A DNA stretch of 8,398 bases from Planctomycetaceae bacterium (GTDB taxonomy: Bacteria > Planctomycetota > Planctomycetia > Pirellulales > Pirellulaceae), in contig DMPQ01000091.1 in the NCBI GenBank assembly GCA_003455945.1, positions 2,563 through 10,960 on the forward strand, given 5' to 3'. Position numbers and translations under genes: made by a program. The notes beneath the pieces are model-generated. The model saw only the letters and a program-made list of their open reading frames with translations, had not been told where the DNA came from and made no database searches. Shown here one piece after another: positions 1-6,490 of this stretch; within the stretch, counting starts at the first letter, position 1; every line of letters begins with the position of its first letter.

Positions 1-40
1 CACGGGGACCCCTGCGCTTGGCGCTTCGGGCTGGGAGGCG
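1..40 (-). repeat. Dispersed repeat unit, truncated by the window edge
   Basis: Read on the minus strand, this stretch has the same two conserved blocks as the repeat at 5191-5253. A 13-base block (GCCTCCCAGCCCG, minus strand of 27-39) is identical to 5214-5226 and to 5334-5346. A 12-base block (GGGGTCCCCGTG, minus strand of 1-12) is identical to 5239-5250. The bases between the two blocks differ (14 here, 12 there). The orientation is opposite to the copies at 5191-5346, and the unit may continue beyond position 1. I see no coding signal in it. Confidence 0.65.
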
Positions 41-106
41 CTGTAGGACCTCGCGTAGCGGGGCGGGGGAAACGGCGCTTGCCGCCGCCAAATCGCGGGT
101 CGACTC

Positions 107-136
107 TTGGCAACCGACCGCGCGCCGCCTAATCAT
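107..136 (+). promoter_or_regulatory. Weak candidate sigma-70-like promoter for the peroxidase gene
   Basis: TTGGCA at 107-112 (5 of 6 to TTGACA) is followed, after an 18-base spacer, by AATCAT at 131-136 (4 of 6 to TATAAT). This would give a leader of roughly 100 bases before the start at 244. It is the only reasonable pair in the GC-rich leader 41-243, but hexamers this weak can arise by chance. Nothing else in 41-243 is recognisable. Confidence 0.2.
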
Positions 137-243
137 TGAGGGGCGTGCGGTTCCGCTCTCGCGGCGAAATCGTGTCGAGACGGCGGGGGCGTGCGGCTCT
201 TCGCTCGTCCCCTCCTTCCGCCTTCCTTCCCGGAGTTGCTGTG

Positions 244-804
244 ATGCGTGGTCTGTTGCTGTCGGCCGGTCTGCTGCTCGGTCTGACCGGTTCGGCGTTC
301 GCCGAGGACGAGGTGCCTCAGGCGCTGAACTACACCGTTCGGAACATCGACGGTGACGAGGTGAAGCTGTCGGACTACCAGGGGAAGGTGGTCGTGGTCG
401 TGAATGTCGCCAGCGCGTGCGGACTGACGCCGCAGTACGCCGGCCTCCAGGCGCTCTACGACAAGTACAAGGACAAGGGACTCGTCATCCTCGGCTTCCC
501 CTGCAACCAGTTCGGGTCGCAGGAGCCGGGTAGCGATGCCGACATCAAGGAGTTCTGCACGGGCGAGTACCGAGTCACCTTCCCGATGTTCTCGAAGATC
601 GAGGTGAACGGCGACGGCGCTGCCGACCTGTACAAGCACCTCACCTCGCTCGACCTGCAGCCCAAGGGGGCCGGCAAGGTGAGCTGGAACTTCGAGAAGT
701 TCGTCATCGGCCGTGACGGCGAAGTGGTCGGTCGGTTCGAGCCGCGGACCGCTCCGGACAACGCCGCGTTCGTCGAAGCGATCGAGAAGGCGCTCGGCGA
801 GTGA
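244..804 (+). CDS. Exported glutathione peroxidase-family protein (Cys type)
   Basis: This 186-residue thiol peroxidase would reduce hydrogen peroxide or organic hydroperoxides. Residues 1-20 form a signal peptide (MRG, Leu-rich core, AFA before Glu21), so the enzyme should act in the periplasm. The peroxidatic residue is Cys59 in NVASACGLTPQY, an ordinary cysteine codon (418-420), not selenocysteine. The remaining family tetrad is present: Gln93 in FPCNQFGSQEP and Trp148-Asn149 in WNFEKF. Cys105 (KEFC) sits where the resolving cysteine lies in yeast and plant thioredoxin-dependent members, so thioredoxin-like proteins are a likelier donor than glutathione (inference). The start at 244 is chosen because GGAG at 232-235 lies 8 bases upstream and the signal peptide begins there; an in-frame ATG at 136 would add 36 Arg-rich residues ahead of it. 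The gene is convergent with the dehydrogenase-family gene, with hairpins in between. Confidence 0.93.
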   Translation: MRGLLLSAGLLLGLTGSAFAEDEVPQALNYTVRNIDGDEVKLSDYQGKVVVVVNVASACGLTPQYAGLQALYDKYKDKGLVILGFPCNQFGSQEPGSDADIKEFCTGEYRVTFPMFSKIEVNGDGAADLYKHLTSLDLQPKGAGKVSWNFEKFVIGRDGEVVGRFEPRTAPDNAAFVEAIEKALGE

Positions 805-831
805 GCCGACGTTAGCGTTTGCCTCGGCGAC

Positions 832-849
832 ACTCGTCCTGCGACGAGT
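832..849 (+). other. Small stem-loop just after the peroxidase gene
   Basis: ACTCGTC (832-838) and GACGAGT (843-849) form a perfect 7-base-pair stem with a CTGC loop, 28 bases after the peroxidase stop. No T-run follows it, so on its own it is a weak terminator; it may stabilise the 3' end of the transcript (inference). Confidence 0.4.
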
Positions 850-876
850 CGCTCTCCGGAAAGCCGATCGTCCTCC

Positions 877-921
877 GACGCCCGCGCTGCTCTCTCCTTC
901 CCCGAGAGTCGCGCGGGCGTC
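877..921. terminator. Hairpin between convergent genes, possibly bidirectional terminator
   Basis: GACGCCCGCGC (877-887) and GCGCGGGCGTC (911-921) are a perfect 11-base inverted repeat. Inside it, CTCTC (890-894) pairs with GAGAG (904-908) after a small internal loop, leaving a 9-base apical loop. It lies between the peroxidase stop (804) and the end of the convergent dehydrogenase-family gene (948). Neither side has a proper T-run (only TTC follows on the plus strand), so factor-independent termination is unproven. Position and stem strength support a shared 3'-end structure. Confidence 0.6.
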
Positions 922-947
922 TTCATGCGCCGACCGGCCGATGCATC

Positions 948-1871
948 TCAGCCTGCGGCCGGACTCAGTCGATCGAGCACCCCGCGCACATGCTTCGCAC
1001 TGGTCCGCAGCTGCTCGATCTCGTCGGGAGTCAGTTGCGGCCGGAGTTGCCGAAGGACGCCGCGGCGGCCGATGATCGCAGGGACCGACAGGCAGACGTC
1101 GCTGACCCCGAACCAATCGTCCAACAGCACCGAGACAGGCAGGGTGCGGCGGCTGTCCAGCAGGATCGAAGCGATGATCATCGCCGTCGCCTGGCCGATG
1201 GCGAAGTTGGTGTATCCCTTGCGACGATATACCTCGGCCCCCGCCTGACGCGCCTGTTCGAAAAGCGTCCGGTGGATCGGTCCGGAATCGAGACGCTGGC
1301 CGCCGGTCGCGGCGACGCTGAGCGCCGGAAACTGCGTCTCGCCATGCTCTCCCAGGATGTACGCCCGCACGTCGTCGGGATGGATCTGCAGATGGTCGCT
1401 CATCAGCGACCGCCAGCGTCCGCTGTCGATCAGCGTTCCGGTCCCGATGATCTGGCGACTCGGCAATCCCGACAGCCGACCGACGACGAAGGTCATCACG
1501 TCGACCGGATTGCTGACGACGACGAAGACCGCGTCAGGACTCGCCGCGGCGAGCGACGGGATCCATTCGCGCATGATCCCCAGATTTCCGTCGGCGAACG
1601 CCATCCGGTCGGGGGCAGGACCGGGGACCGAGATGCTGGCGGTGATCGCGACGACATCCGACCCGCGACTCTCTTCGACCGAGCCGGCGGTGATCCTCAT
1701 CTTGCGCTGCGCGAACGCGGCGGCATGACGCAGATCGGCCGCCTCCCCTTCGGCTCGTTCCGGAGTCCGATTGACGAGCACGATCTCGTCCGCCAGCTCG
1801 CGCGTCAGCAACGTGTAGGCGAGCGTCGTGCCGACGTTGCCGCAACCGAGAATCGTCACCTTCTGTCCCAT
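948..1871 (-). CDS. Divergent L-lactate/malate dehydrogenase-family protein
   Basis: This 307-residue protein has normal length for the NAD(P)-dependent 2-hydroxyacid dehydrogenase family that interconverts 2-oxoacids and L-2-hydroxyacids in the cytoplasm. The Rossmann motif is GCGNVGT (9-15). NPVDV (121-125), Asp149 and Arg152 of IDSGRW, His176 of GEHGETQFP and YTNFAIG (220-226) match the LDH/MDH catalytic core. Two positions are odd. The acidic residue that normally ends beta-2 and binds the NAD ribose is Asn34-Arg35. The active-site loop ASISVPGPAPDR (78-89) lacks the Gln (LDH) or Arg (MDH) that selects substrate, although Arg89 could serve as the mobile-loop arginine. The substrate therefore cannot be assigned. 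The ATG at 1871 has AGGAG (1881-1877) five bases upstream and begins exactly at the Rossmann strand; the frame stays open far upstream, but only as antisense to the next gene. Confidence 0.88.
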   Translation of the reverse strand: MGQKVTILGCGNVGTTLAYTLLTRELADEIVLVNRTPERAEGEAADLRHAAAFAQRKMRITAGSVEESRGSDVVAITASISVPGPAPDRMAFADGNLGIMREWIPSLAAASPDAVFVVVSNPVDVMTFVVGRLSGLPSRQIIGTGTLIDSGRWRSLMSDHLQIHPDDVRAYILGEHGETQFPALSVAATGGQRLDSGPIHRTLFEQARQAGAEVYRRKGYTNFAIGQATAMIIASILLDSRRTLPVSVLLDDWFGVSDVCLSVPAIIGRRGVLRQLRPQLTPDEIEQLRTSAKHVRGVLDRLSPAAG

Positions 1872-1903
1872 CGCCGCTCCTGCCGTCGAAGTCCGAATGT
1901 CGG

Positions 1904-1909
1904 ATTGTA
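1904..1909 (-). promoter_or_regulatory. Candidate -10 element for the dehydrogenase-family gene
   Basis: The minus strand reads TACAAT here (5 of 6 to TATAAT) within CGACTACAAT (1913-1904), about 33 bases before the start at 1871, giving a leader of about 26 bases. No convincing -35 hexamer lies 16-18 bases upstream. An imperfect palindrome, TCCGA-ATG-TCGGA (1892-1904), covers the expected transcription start and could be an operator. The identical 10-base motif occurs on the other strand at 2002-2011. Confidence 0.4.
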
Positions 1910-2001
1910 GTCGGGCCGGTTCGGCAGCGAGGGAATGGGGAAGGCGAACCGCCAAGGGATCGGGTGGAACCGCGTCACTGCGCCGCGGGGCGAGAAGCGT
2001 T

Positions 2002-2040
2002 CGACTACAATTCGAGCCGATTCGGACCGATCGGGTCCGA
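2002..2040 (+). promoter_or_regulatory. Candidate -10 element and operator-like palindrome before the cytochrome gene
   Basis: TACAAT at 2006-2011 lies in CGACTACAAT (2002-2011), the same 10 bases found on the minus strand at 1913-1904. It predicts a transcript start near 2018 and a leader of about 60 bases to the GTG at 2079. Just downstream, TCGGACC (2022-2028) and GGTCCGA (2034-2040) form a perfect 7-base inverted repeat around GATCG, placed over or just after the predicted start, where a repressor site or leader hairpin could sit (inference). No clear -35 is visible. Confidence 0.4.
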
Positions 2041-2078
2041 TCGCCTCGCCCGCTCCCCGCCCACGGAGATCCTCCGCC

Positions 2079-5000
2079 GTGCGAACCGCCCCCCTCCGCT
2101 CGGTCCTGAGTCGTTCGCTTTCGCTGGTTGCCGTCGCGTCGCTCGCGATCCGGATCGATCTCGCGCCGGCTCTCGCGCAAGGCCCCGAGCGGATGCCGTC
2201 GATCGAAGTCGGAGCGACCGTGGAAGATTCCCCGGCGGCTCTGCCGTCGGTCGACTGGAGTCGCGCGGGAGCGACGTCGTGGATCTGGGGAGATGACTAC
2301 GATCGCCGCTACGTGCTGACGCGATCGTTCGAGGCAAAGGGGAATCGAGCGGTCCTTCGCGCGACATCGGACAACGGGATGCAGGTCCGACTGAACGGTC
2401 GACCGGTCGCGACGAGCGAGACGTGGGAAGAGCCGGTCGTCGTCGACGTCTCGGAGCAGCTCCGCTCGGGCGAGAACGAACTGAGCGTCACGGTGTCGAA
2501 CGCCGGAGGGATCGCCGCCTTCGTTGCGCAGCTGGCGCTGATCGGCGACGACGGGACCGAGTTCGTCGTGACCGACGATTCGTGGTCCGCGCGTCCGGCC
2601 GGCAACGACGCCGCTCCCGCCGCCGCGGTCCGCATCGTCGACCGCCTCGGCAGCGGCCCGTGGGGGAACGTCTTCGCCAACGGCGGCTCCGCGAATCGAC
2701 TGCGCGATCTCTTCGTCGTGCGCGCCGGTTTCGCCGTCGAACGTCTCTATCAGGTCCCGCGCGACGAGCAGGGATCGTGGGTCGCGATCACCTTCGATCC
2801 GCGCGGTCGACTGATCGTCAGCGACCAGGAAGGGAAGGGGCTGTATCGAGTCACTCCTCCTGCGCTCGATTCGGACGAGCCGACGCGCGTCGAGAAGATC
2901 GACCTGCCGATCACGGCCGCTCAGGGGCTCCTCTACGCCTTCGATGCGCTCTACGTCAGCGTCAACGGCGGACCGGGGAGCGGACTGTATCGAGTCACCG
3001 ACGAGAACGACGACGACCGGTTCGATCGAGTCGAGAAGCTCGCCGAGTTTCGCGGCGGCGGCGAACATGGACCGCATGCGTTGCGTCTGTCCCCCGACGG
3101 CGAACGGATCGTCGTGATCTGCGGCAATCACACTCAGCCGGTCCCGCTCGACTCCAGTCGCATCTCGACCGATTGGGACGAGGACCTGCTGCTGCCGCGG
3201 AACTGGGATGCCAACGGCCACGCGGCCGGCATTCTGGCTCCGGGAGGCTGGATCGCCGAGACCGATCCGCAAGGAAAGCAGTGGACGATGCACAGCATCG
3301 GCTATCGCAATCCGTACGACATGGACTTCAACGCCGACGGCGAGCTGTTCGCCTACGACGCCGACATGGAGTGGGATCTCGGCACGCCCTGGTATCGACC
3401 GACCCGAGTCGTGCATGCGACGTCGGGGAGCGAGTTCGGTTGGCGGAGCGGAACCGGCAAGTGGCCGGTCTGGTACGAGGACTCGCTCCCTCCCGCCGTC
3501 GATATCGGCCCCGGCTCGCCGGTCGGCGTCGCGTTCGGCTACGGCACGCGCTTCCCGGCCAAGTACCAGCGCGCCCTGTTCATCTGCGACTGGACGTTCG
3601 GCACGATGTACGCGATCCACCTGACGCCGAACGGTTCGAGTTACGACGCGGTGAAGGAGGAGTTCGTATCGCGGACCCCGTTGCCGCTGACCGACGTCGC
3701 GGTGGGACCGGATGGAGCCCTCTACTTCACCGTCGGCGGGCGAGGGACGCAGAGCGAGCTGTACCGGATCCGCTACGTCGGCGACGAATCGACGGCGGCG
3801 GTCGATCCGCGCGACGAAGCGGGCTCGGCCGAACGAGCCGCGCGACGACGACTCGAGGCGCTGCATCGCGCCGAGGCGCCGGCTCAGGCGCTCGACGAAA
3901 TCTGGTCGTCGCTCGGGAGCGACGATCGCTTCCTGCGCTATGCGGCGAGAATCGCGCTCGAGTTCCAGCCGGTCGATCGATGGCGCGAGCGGCTGTCGAA
4001 CGAAAGCGATCCGTCGACCGTCGTCTCGGCCGTCGTCGCTCTGGCGCGAGTCGGCAAGCCGATCGATCTCGGCATCGCTCAGGCGTCGCTGCTGAAGCTC
4101 GATCTCGACGCGATGTCGGTCGATCAGCGGCTGGCCTGGGATCGGGCGCTGCAGCTGGTCTTCATCCGCTTGGGAGCGCCCGAAGAGGATGATCGCCTGA
4201 TCTGGCTCGATCGACTCGATGGCCGCTTCCCTGCCGATGACGATCGCGAGAACCGGGAACTGATCCAGCTGCTGACCTATCTCGGGAGCGAGACGGTGGC
4301 GGCGAAGGGGCTCGAACTGCTGCAGCGCGAGAAGCGGACCGAAGGGCCCGATCTCGAGGAGCTGATCGCGCGCAACCGCGGCTACGGCGGCGCGATCGCG
4401 GCGATGCTCGCGGCGCACCCCGATCTCGAACAGCTTCACGCCGCGTTCGTGCTCCGCAACGCCCGAGTCGGCTGGACGGCCGAGCGGCGAGTCGCCTATT
4501 TCCGCTGGTTCGAGAAGGCTCGCGCGTGGAGCGGCGGCGCGAGCTATCAGGGGTTCCTGACGAAGATCGATCAGGACGCCTACCAGAACGCCACCGATGC
4601 GGAGCGATTGGCGGTCGAAGCGCTTGGCGCGCGAACGCCGTATCGGGCGGCAGAACGTCCGGCAGCCGAAGGACCGGGGCGCGACTGGACCGTCGAACAG
4701 GTCTTGGCCGAAGCAGGAGACGAGTTGCGCGGTCGTGACTACGAAAAGGGGCGCCGCGCATTCGCCGCCGCCAATTGCGTCAGCTGCCATCGCTTCCTGG
4801 GAGACGGCGGCGCGACCGGCCCCGATCTGACTCAGTCGGCCGGACGCTTCGGCCTGAAGGACATGGTCGAAGCGATCGTCGAGCCGAGCAAGGTGATCTC
4901 GGATCAGTACCGCGCGATGGTGATCGAGACGGCGGACGGCGTCACCGTGTCGGGCCGAATCGTGTCGGAGACCGAATCGACGCTGGTCGTGCTTCTGGAT

Positions 5001-5180
5001 CCGCAGGACTCGAGCAAGGTGATGGAGATCGCGAAGGAGGATATCGTCGCGAGCGAACCGTCTCCCGTCTCGCTGATGCCCGCGGACCTGCTGGATACGC
5101 TGAACCGAGACGAGGTGCTCGACCTGCTCGCGTTCGTGCTCAGTCGCGGCGACGCCGGAGCCCCGATGTTCCGGAAGTAG
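2079..5180 (+). CDS. PVC-type membrane-bound dehydrogenase/cytochrome c multidomain protein
   Basis: This exported protein of 1033 residues has four parts. A signal peptide ends near residue 34 (PALAQ). A beta-sandwich at about 62-172 resembles the jelly-roll sugar-binding modules attached to glycosidases (VRLNGRPV, NELSVTVSNAGG). A propeller at about 208-568 resembles L-sorbosone dehydrogenase and the Planctomycetes/Verrucomicrobia dehydrogenase domain (EHGPHAL 329-335, GYRNPYD from 408, ELFAYDADMEWD). A helical, HEAT-like stretch covers about 584-830, followed by a heme domain with CVSCH (Cys900, Cys903, His904) and a likely distal ligand, Met1000, in SLMP. It probably oxidises a sugar or related compound and passes electrons to its c-type heme; the substrate is unknown. 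GTG 2079 is preferred because GGAG (2065-2068) precedes it and a signal peptide follows; ATG 1935 would add 48 Arg-rich residues and cover the promoter region. Confidence 0.9.
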   Translation: MRTAPLRSVLSRSLSLVAVASLAIRIDLAPALAQGPERMPSIEVGATVEDSPAALPSVDWSRAGATSWIWGDDYDRRYVLTRSFEAKGNRAVLRATSDNGMQVRLNGRPVATSETWEEPVVVDVSEQLRSGENELSVTVSNAGGIAAFVAQLALIGDDGTEFVVTDDSWSARPAGNDAAPAAAVRIVDRLGSGPWGNVFANGGSANRLRDLFVVRAGFAVERLYQVPRDEQGSWVAITFDPRGRLIVSDQEGKGLYRVTPPALDSDEPTRVEKIDLPITAAQGLLYAFDALYVSVNGGPGSGLYRVTDENDDDRFDRVEKLAEFRGGGEHGPHALRLSPDGERIVVICGNHTQPVPLDSSRISTDWDEDLLLPRNWDANGHAAGILAPGGWIAETDPQGKQWTMHSIGYRNPYDMDFNADGELFAYDADMEWDLGTPWYRPTRVVHATSGSEFGWRSGTGKWPVWYEDSLPPAVDIGPGSPVGVAFGYGTRFPAKYQRALFICDWTFGTMYAIHLTPNGSSYDAVKEEFVSRTPLPLTDVAVGPDGALYFTVGGRGTQSELYRIRYVGDESTAAVDPRDEAGSAERAARRRLEALHRAEAPAQALDEIWSSLGSDDRFLRYAARIALEFQPVDRWRERLSNESDPSTVVSAVVALARVGKPIDLGIAQASLLKLDLDAMSVDQRLAWDRALQLVFIRLGAPEEDDRLIWLDRLDGRFPADDDRENRELIQLLTYLGSETVAAKGLELLQREKRTEGPDLEELIARNRGYGGAIAAMLAAHPDLEQLHAAFVLRNARVGWTAERRVAYFRWFEKARAWSGGASYQGFLTKIDQDAYQNATDAERLAVEALGARTPYRAAERPAAEGPGRDWTVEQVLAEAGDELRGRDYEKGRRAFAAANCVSCHRFLGDGGATGPDLTQSAGRFGLKDMVEAIVEPSKVISDQYRAMVIETADGVTVSGRIVSETESTLVVLLDPQDSSKVMEIAKEDIVASEPSPVSLMPADLLDTLNRDEVLDLLAFVLSRGDAGAPMFRK

Positions 5181-5190
5181 ATGCCGCGAG

Positions 5191-5253
5191 CAGCGTCAGC
5201 AAGGATTCCCCGTGCCTCCCAGCCCGCAGCGTCAGCAAGGGGTCCCCGTGCCT
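5191..5253 (+). repeat. Two tandem copies of the dispersed repeat
   Basis: Copy 1 (5191-5217) and copy 2 (5227-5253) are 27 bases each, differ at two positions (AT versus GG in the middle) and start 36 bases apart. Each begins CAGCGTCAGCAAGG and ends TCCCCGTGCCT. The 9-base linker is CCCAGCCCG, which belongs to the conserved block also found at 27-39 (inverted) and 5334-5346. The array begins 11 bases after the stop of the cytochrome gene. A CRISPR array is excluded: there are only two copies and the linker is too short. Confidence 0.8.
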
Positions 5254-5261
5254 TCGCGCTC

Positions 5262-5346
5262 CTCAGCGCCTCCGTGAGAAAAACTCCGACCGTGCCTCCG
5301 GACTTCCCTCCGCGTCTCACTCAGCGGCTCCGTGCCTCCCAGCCCG
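5262..5346 (+). repeat. Degenerate continuation of the repeat cluster
   Basis: CTCAGCGCCTCCGTG (5262-5276) recurs with one change at 5320-5334. The 17 bases at 5330-5346 are identical to 5210-5226. CGTGCCTCC also occurs at 5291-5299. The last conserved base is only one base before the stop anticodon (5348-5350) of the convergent barrel gene, so repeat-like sequence fills nearly the whole junction 5181-5347. I see no gene and no hairpin with a T-run here. Confidence 0.65.
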
Positions 5347-5347
5347 A

Positions 5348-6490
5348 TCAGAACCGGAAACCCCCTTGGATCATCCAGCCGTCGCTCAGATCGAGCTTCT
5401 CGCCGCCGATTTCGTATTCGATCTGCCGACCGAAGACGTAACCGGTCTCGACGAAGACGCCACCGCCCCCCTTGAGCACCCGTTCGATGCCGAACATCGC
5501 TCGATAGTCGCGAGCCGAGAGTTCGTCCTCGTTCCCTGACGCGCGGAGGGTCGTCCAGGTATTGCCGCCGAGCGCTCCGGAGACATACGCCCAGGTCTCG
5601 GAACGATCCCCCTCCTTGGCCAAGCGATACGCGATGCGCGGTCGGGGGAACATCAGATCGAAGTTCCAGAGCGGGGTCGGCGTCCAGACCAGGCCGATCG
5701 CCGGCAGCACCGGCGGCAAATCGTCTCGCCCCAGAAAGACCGCTCCGGCCGTCACCTGCAGCGTCTCGGGAATCCACTGGTACTGCACGACGCCCAGACC
5801 GAAGTACCGAATGTCCGGTTCCGACTCGCGAAAGTCGCTCCGGATCGACGGCGTGACCAGGACCATCGTCGTCCAGCGGTCGTTCCACTGTCGGCGATAG
5901 AGCAGGTTGACTCCCGCCTGATGCAGTTCGGTCGGAAGCTCGAACGTCACGTTCGAACTCCAGAAGTCGATCCGATAGGTCGGATTGACGACCAGGATGT
6001 TCTCGAGGTTGCCGAGCGGGACCGCAACCGCGACGCCCGTCTCGGCATGCGACATCGTCACGTCATCTTCGAAGGGGAGGACGATCCCGCCGCCGAAATC
6101 CAGACGCTGGAAGAAACCTCGCTTGAATCGCTCGATCGGCGCATCCGATGCGGTCGGGTCGGTGACGACCGAGTCGAACGGGACGAACGGATCGAACGAC
6201 ATCGGCGAGTCGTTCCAAGGCTGGCCCGAGAGCGAGCCGACCGAGACGCCTCGCGACGGATCGTCTGCGGAAGGACCTTCGAGAGTCTGACTGCCGAACG
6301 AGGGCGCACCGAAGAGGGAGCTGCCGAACGTCGGCGCTGCGGCGTTCGGAGTCTCGGCCGCTGGCGCGCCGAACGACTGAGCCGGCAATCCGCGGTGGAA
6401 GGCCGGCACCAGCAACAGCGTCAACAGTGCGATCGGCCACCGGCTCGGCAGCGACTCGATGCGCTTATCGAACGGCAAACGGACCGACAC
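5348..6490 (-). CDS. Exported outer-membrane beta-barrel candidate, unknown function
   Basis: This 380-residue protein has a hydrophobic segment at 18-31 (WPIALLTLLLVPAF) after a basic start, with a likely cleavage site near LPAQ (35-38). A Ser/Ala/Pro/Gly-rich linker (about 38-80) has four Phe-Gly pairs. From about residue 125 onward, short amphipathic strands alternate with turns (for example GVNLLYRRQWNDRW and VETGYVFGRQIEYEIGG). The chain ends in GGFRF, with a terminal Phe as is typical of outer-membrane barrels recognised by the Bam machinery. It may belong to the planctomycete barrel family DUF6268, but that is from memory and untested. The start is GTG at 6490, with AAAGGAG about 10 bases upstream; no alternative ATG precedes the signal sequence. 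It could be a porin-like or structural barrel, and no transport substrate can be inferred. Confidence 0.8.
   Translation of the reverse strand: MSVRLPFDKRIESLPSRWPIALLTLLLVPAFHRGLPAQSFGAPAAETPNAAAPTFGSSLFGAPSFGSQTLEGPSADDPSRGVSVGSLSGQPWNDSPMSFDPFVPFDSVVTDPTASDAPIERFKRGFFQRLDFGGGIVLPFEDDVTMSHAETGVAVAVPLGNLENILVVNPTYRIDFWSSNVTFELPTELHQAGVNLLYRRQWNDRWTTMVLVTPSIRSDFRESEPDIRYFGLGVVQYQWIPETLQVTAGAVFLGRDDLPPVLPAIGLVWTPTPLWNFDLMFPRPRIAYRLAKEGDRSETWAYVSGALGGNTWTTLRASGNEDELSARDYRAMFGIERVLKGGGGVFVETGYVFGRQIEYEIGGEKLDLSDGWMIQGGFRF

Noticed and set aside
136..243. N-terminal extension of the peroxidase from the in-frame ATG at 136
   Set aside because: It would place 36 Arg-rich residues before a normal signal peptide; the GGAG at 232-235 fits the start at 244.
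418..420. Selenocysteine at the peroxidase active site
   Set aside because: The codon is TGC (cysteine), not TGA.
1935..2078. N-terminal extension of the cytochrome protein from the ATG at 1935
   Set aside because: The added 48 residues are Arg/Ser-rich, cover the candidate promoter and operator, and would bury the signal peptide.
2423..4192. Open frame of 589 codons on the plus strand inside the cytochrome gene
   Set aside because: It is almost entirely Arg/Ser/Gly of low complexity, the product of reading the cytochrome gene in another frame; no start signal or domain.
1872..4790. Very long open frame on the minus strand extending upstream of the dehydrogenase-family start, antisense to the cytochrome gene
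   Set aside because: The predicted peptide is Arg/Asp-rich with no recognisable domain, lies opposite a well-supported gene, and stop-free antisense frames are expected at this GC content. The ribosome-binding site and Rossmann strand fix the start at 1871.
5239..5247. GGGGTCCCC as a terminator hairpin for the cytochrome gene
   Set aside because: The two halves are separated by one base and cannot form a stable loop, and no T-run follows.
5191..5253. Possible small CRISPR array
   Set aside because: Only two copies, a 9-base linker that is itself part of the repeat family, and no cas genes.
5181..5539. Read-through peptide across the repeat cluster (SVSKGSPCL-type sequence) as a real gene
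   Set aside because: It is translation of the repeat units followed by the antisense of the barrel gene; no start signal or domain.
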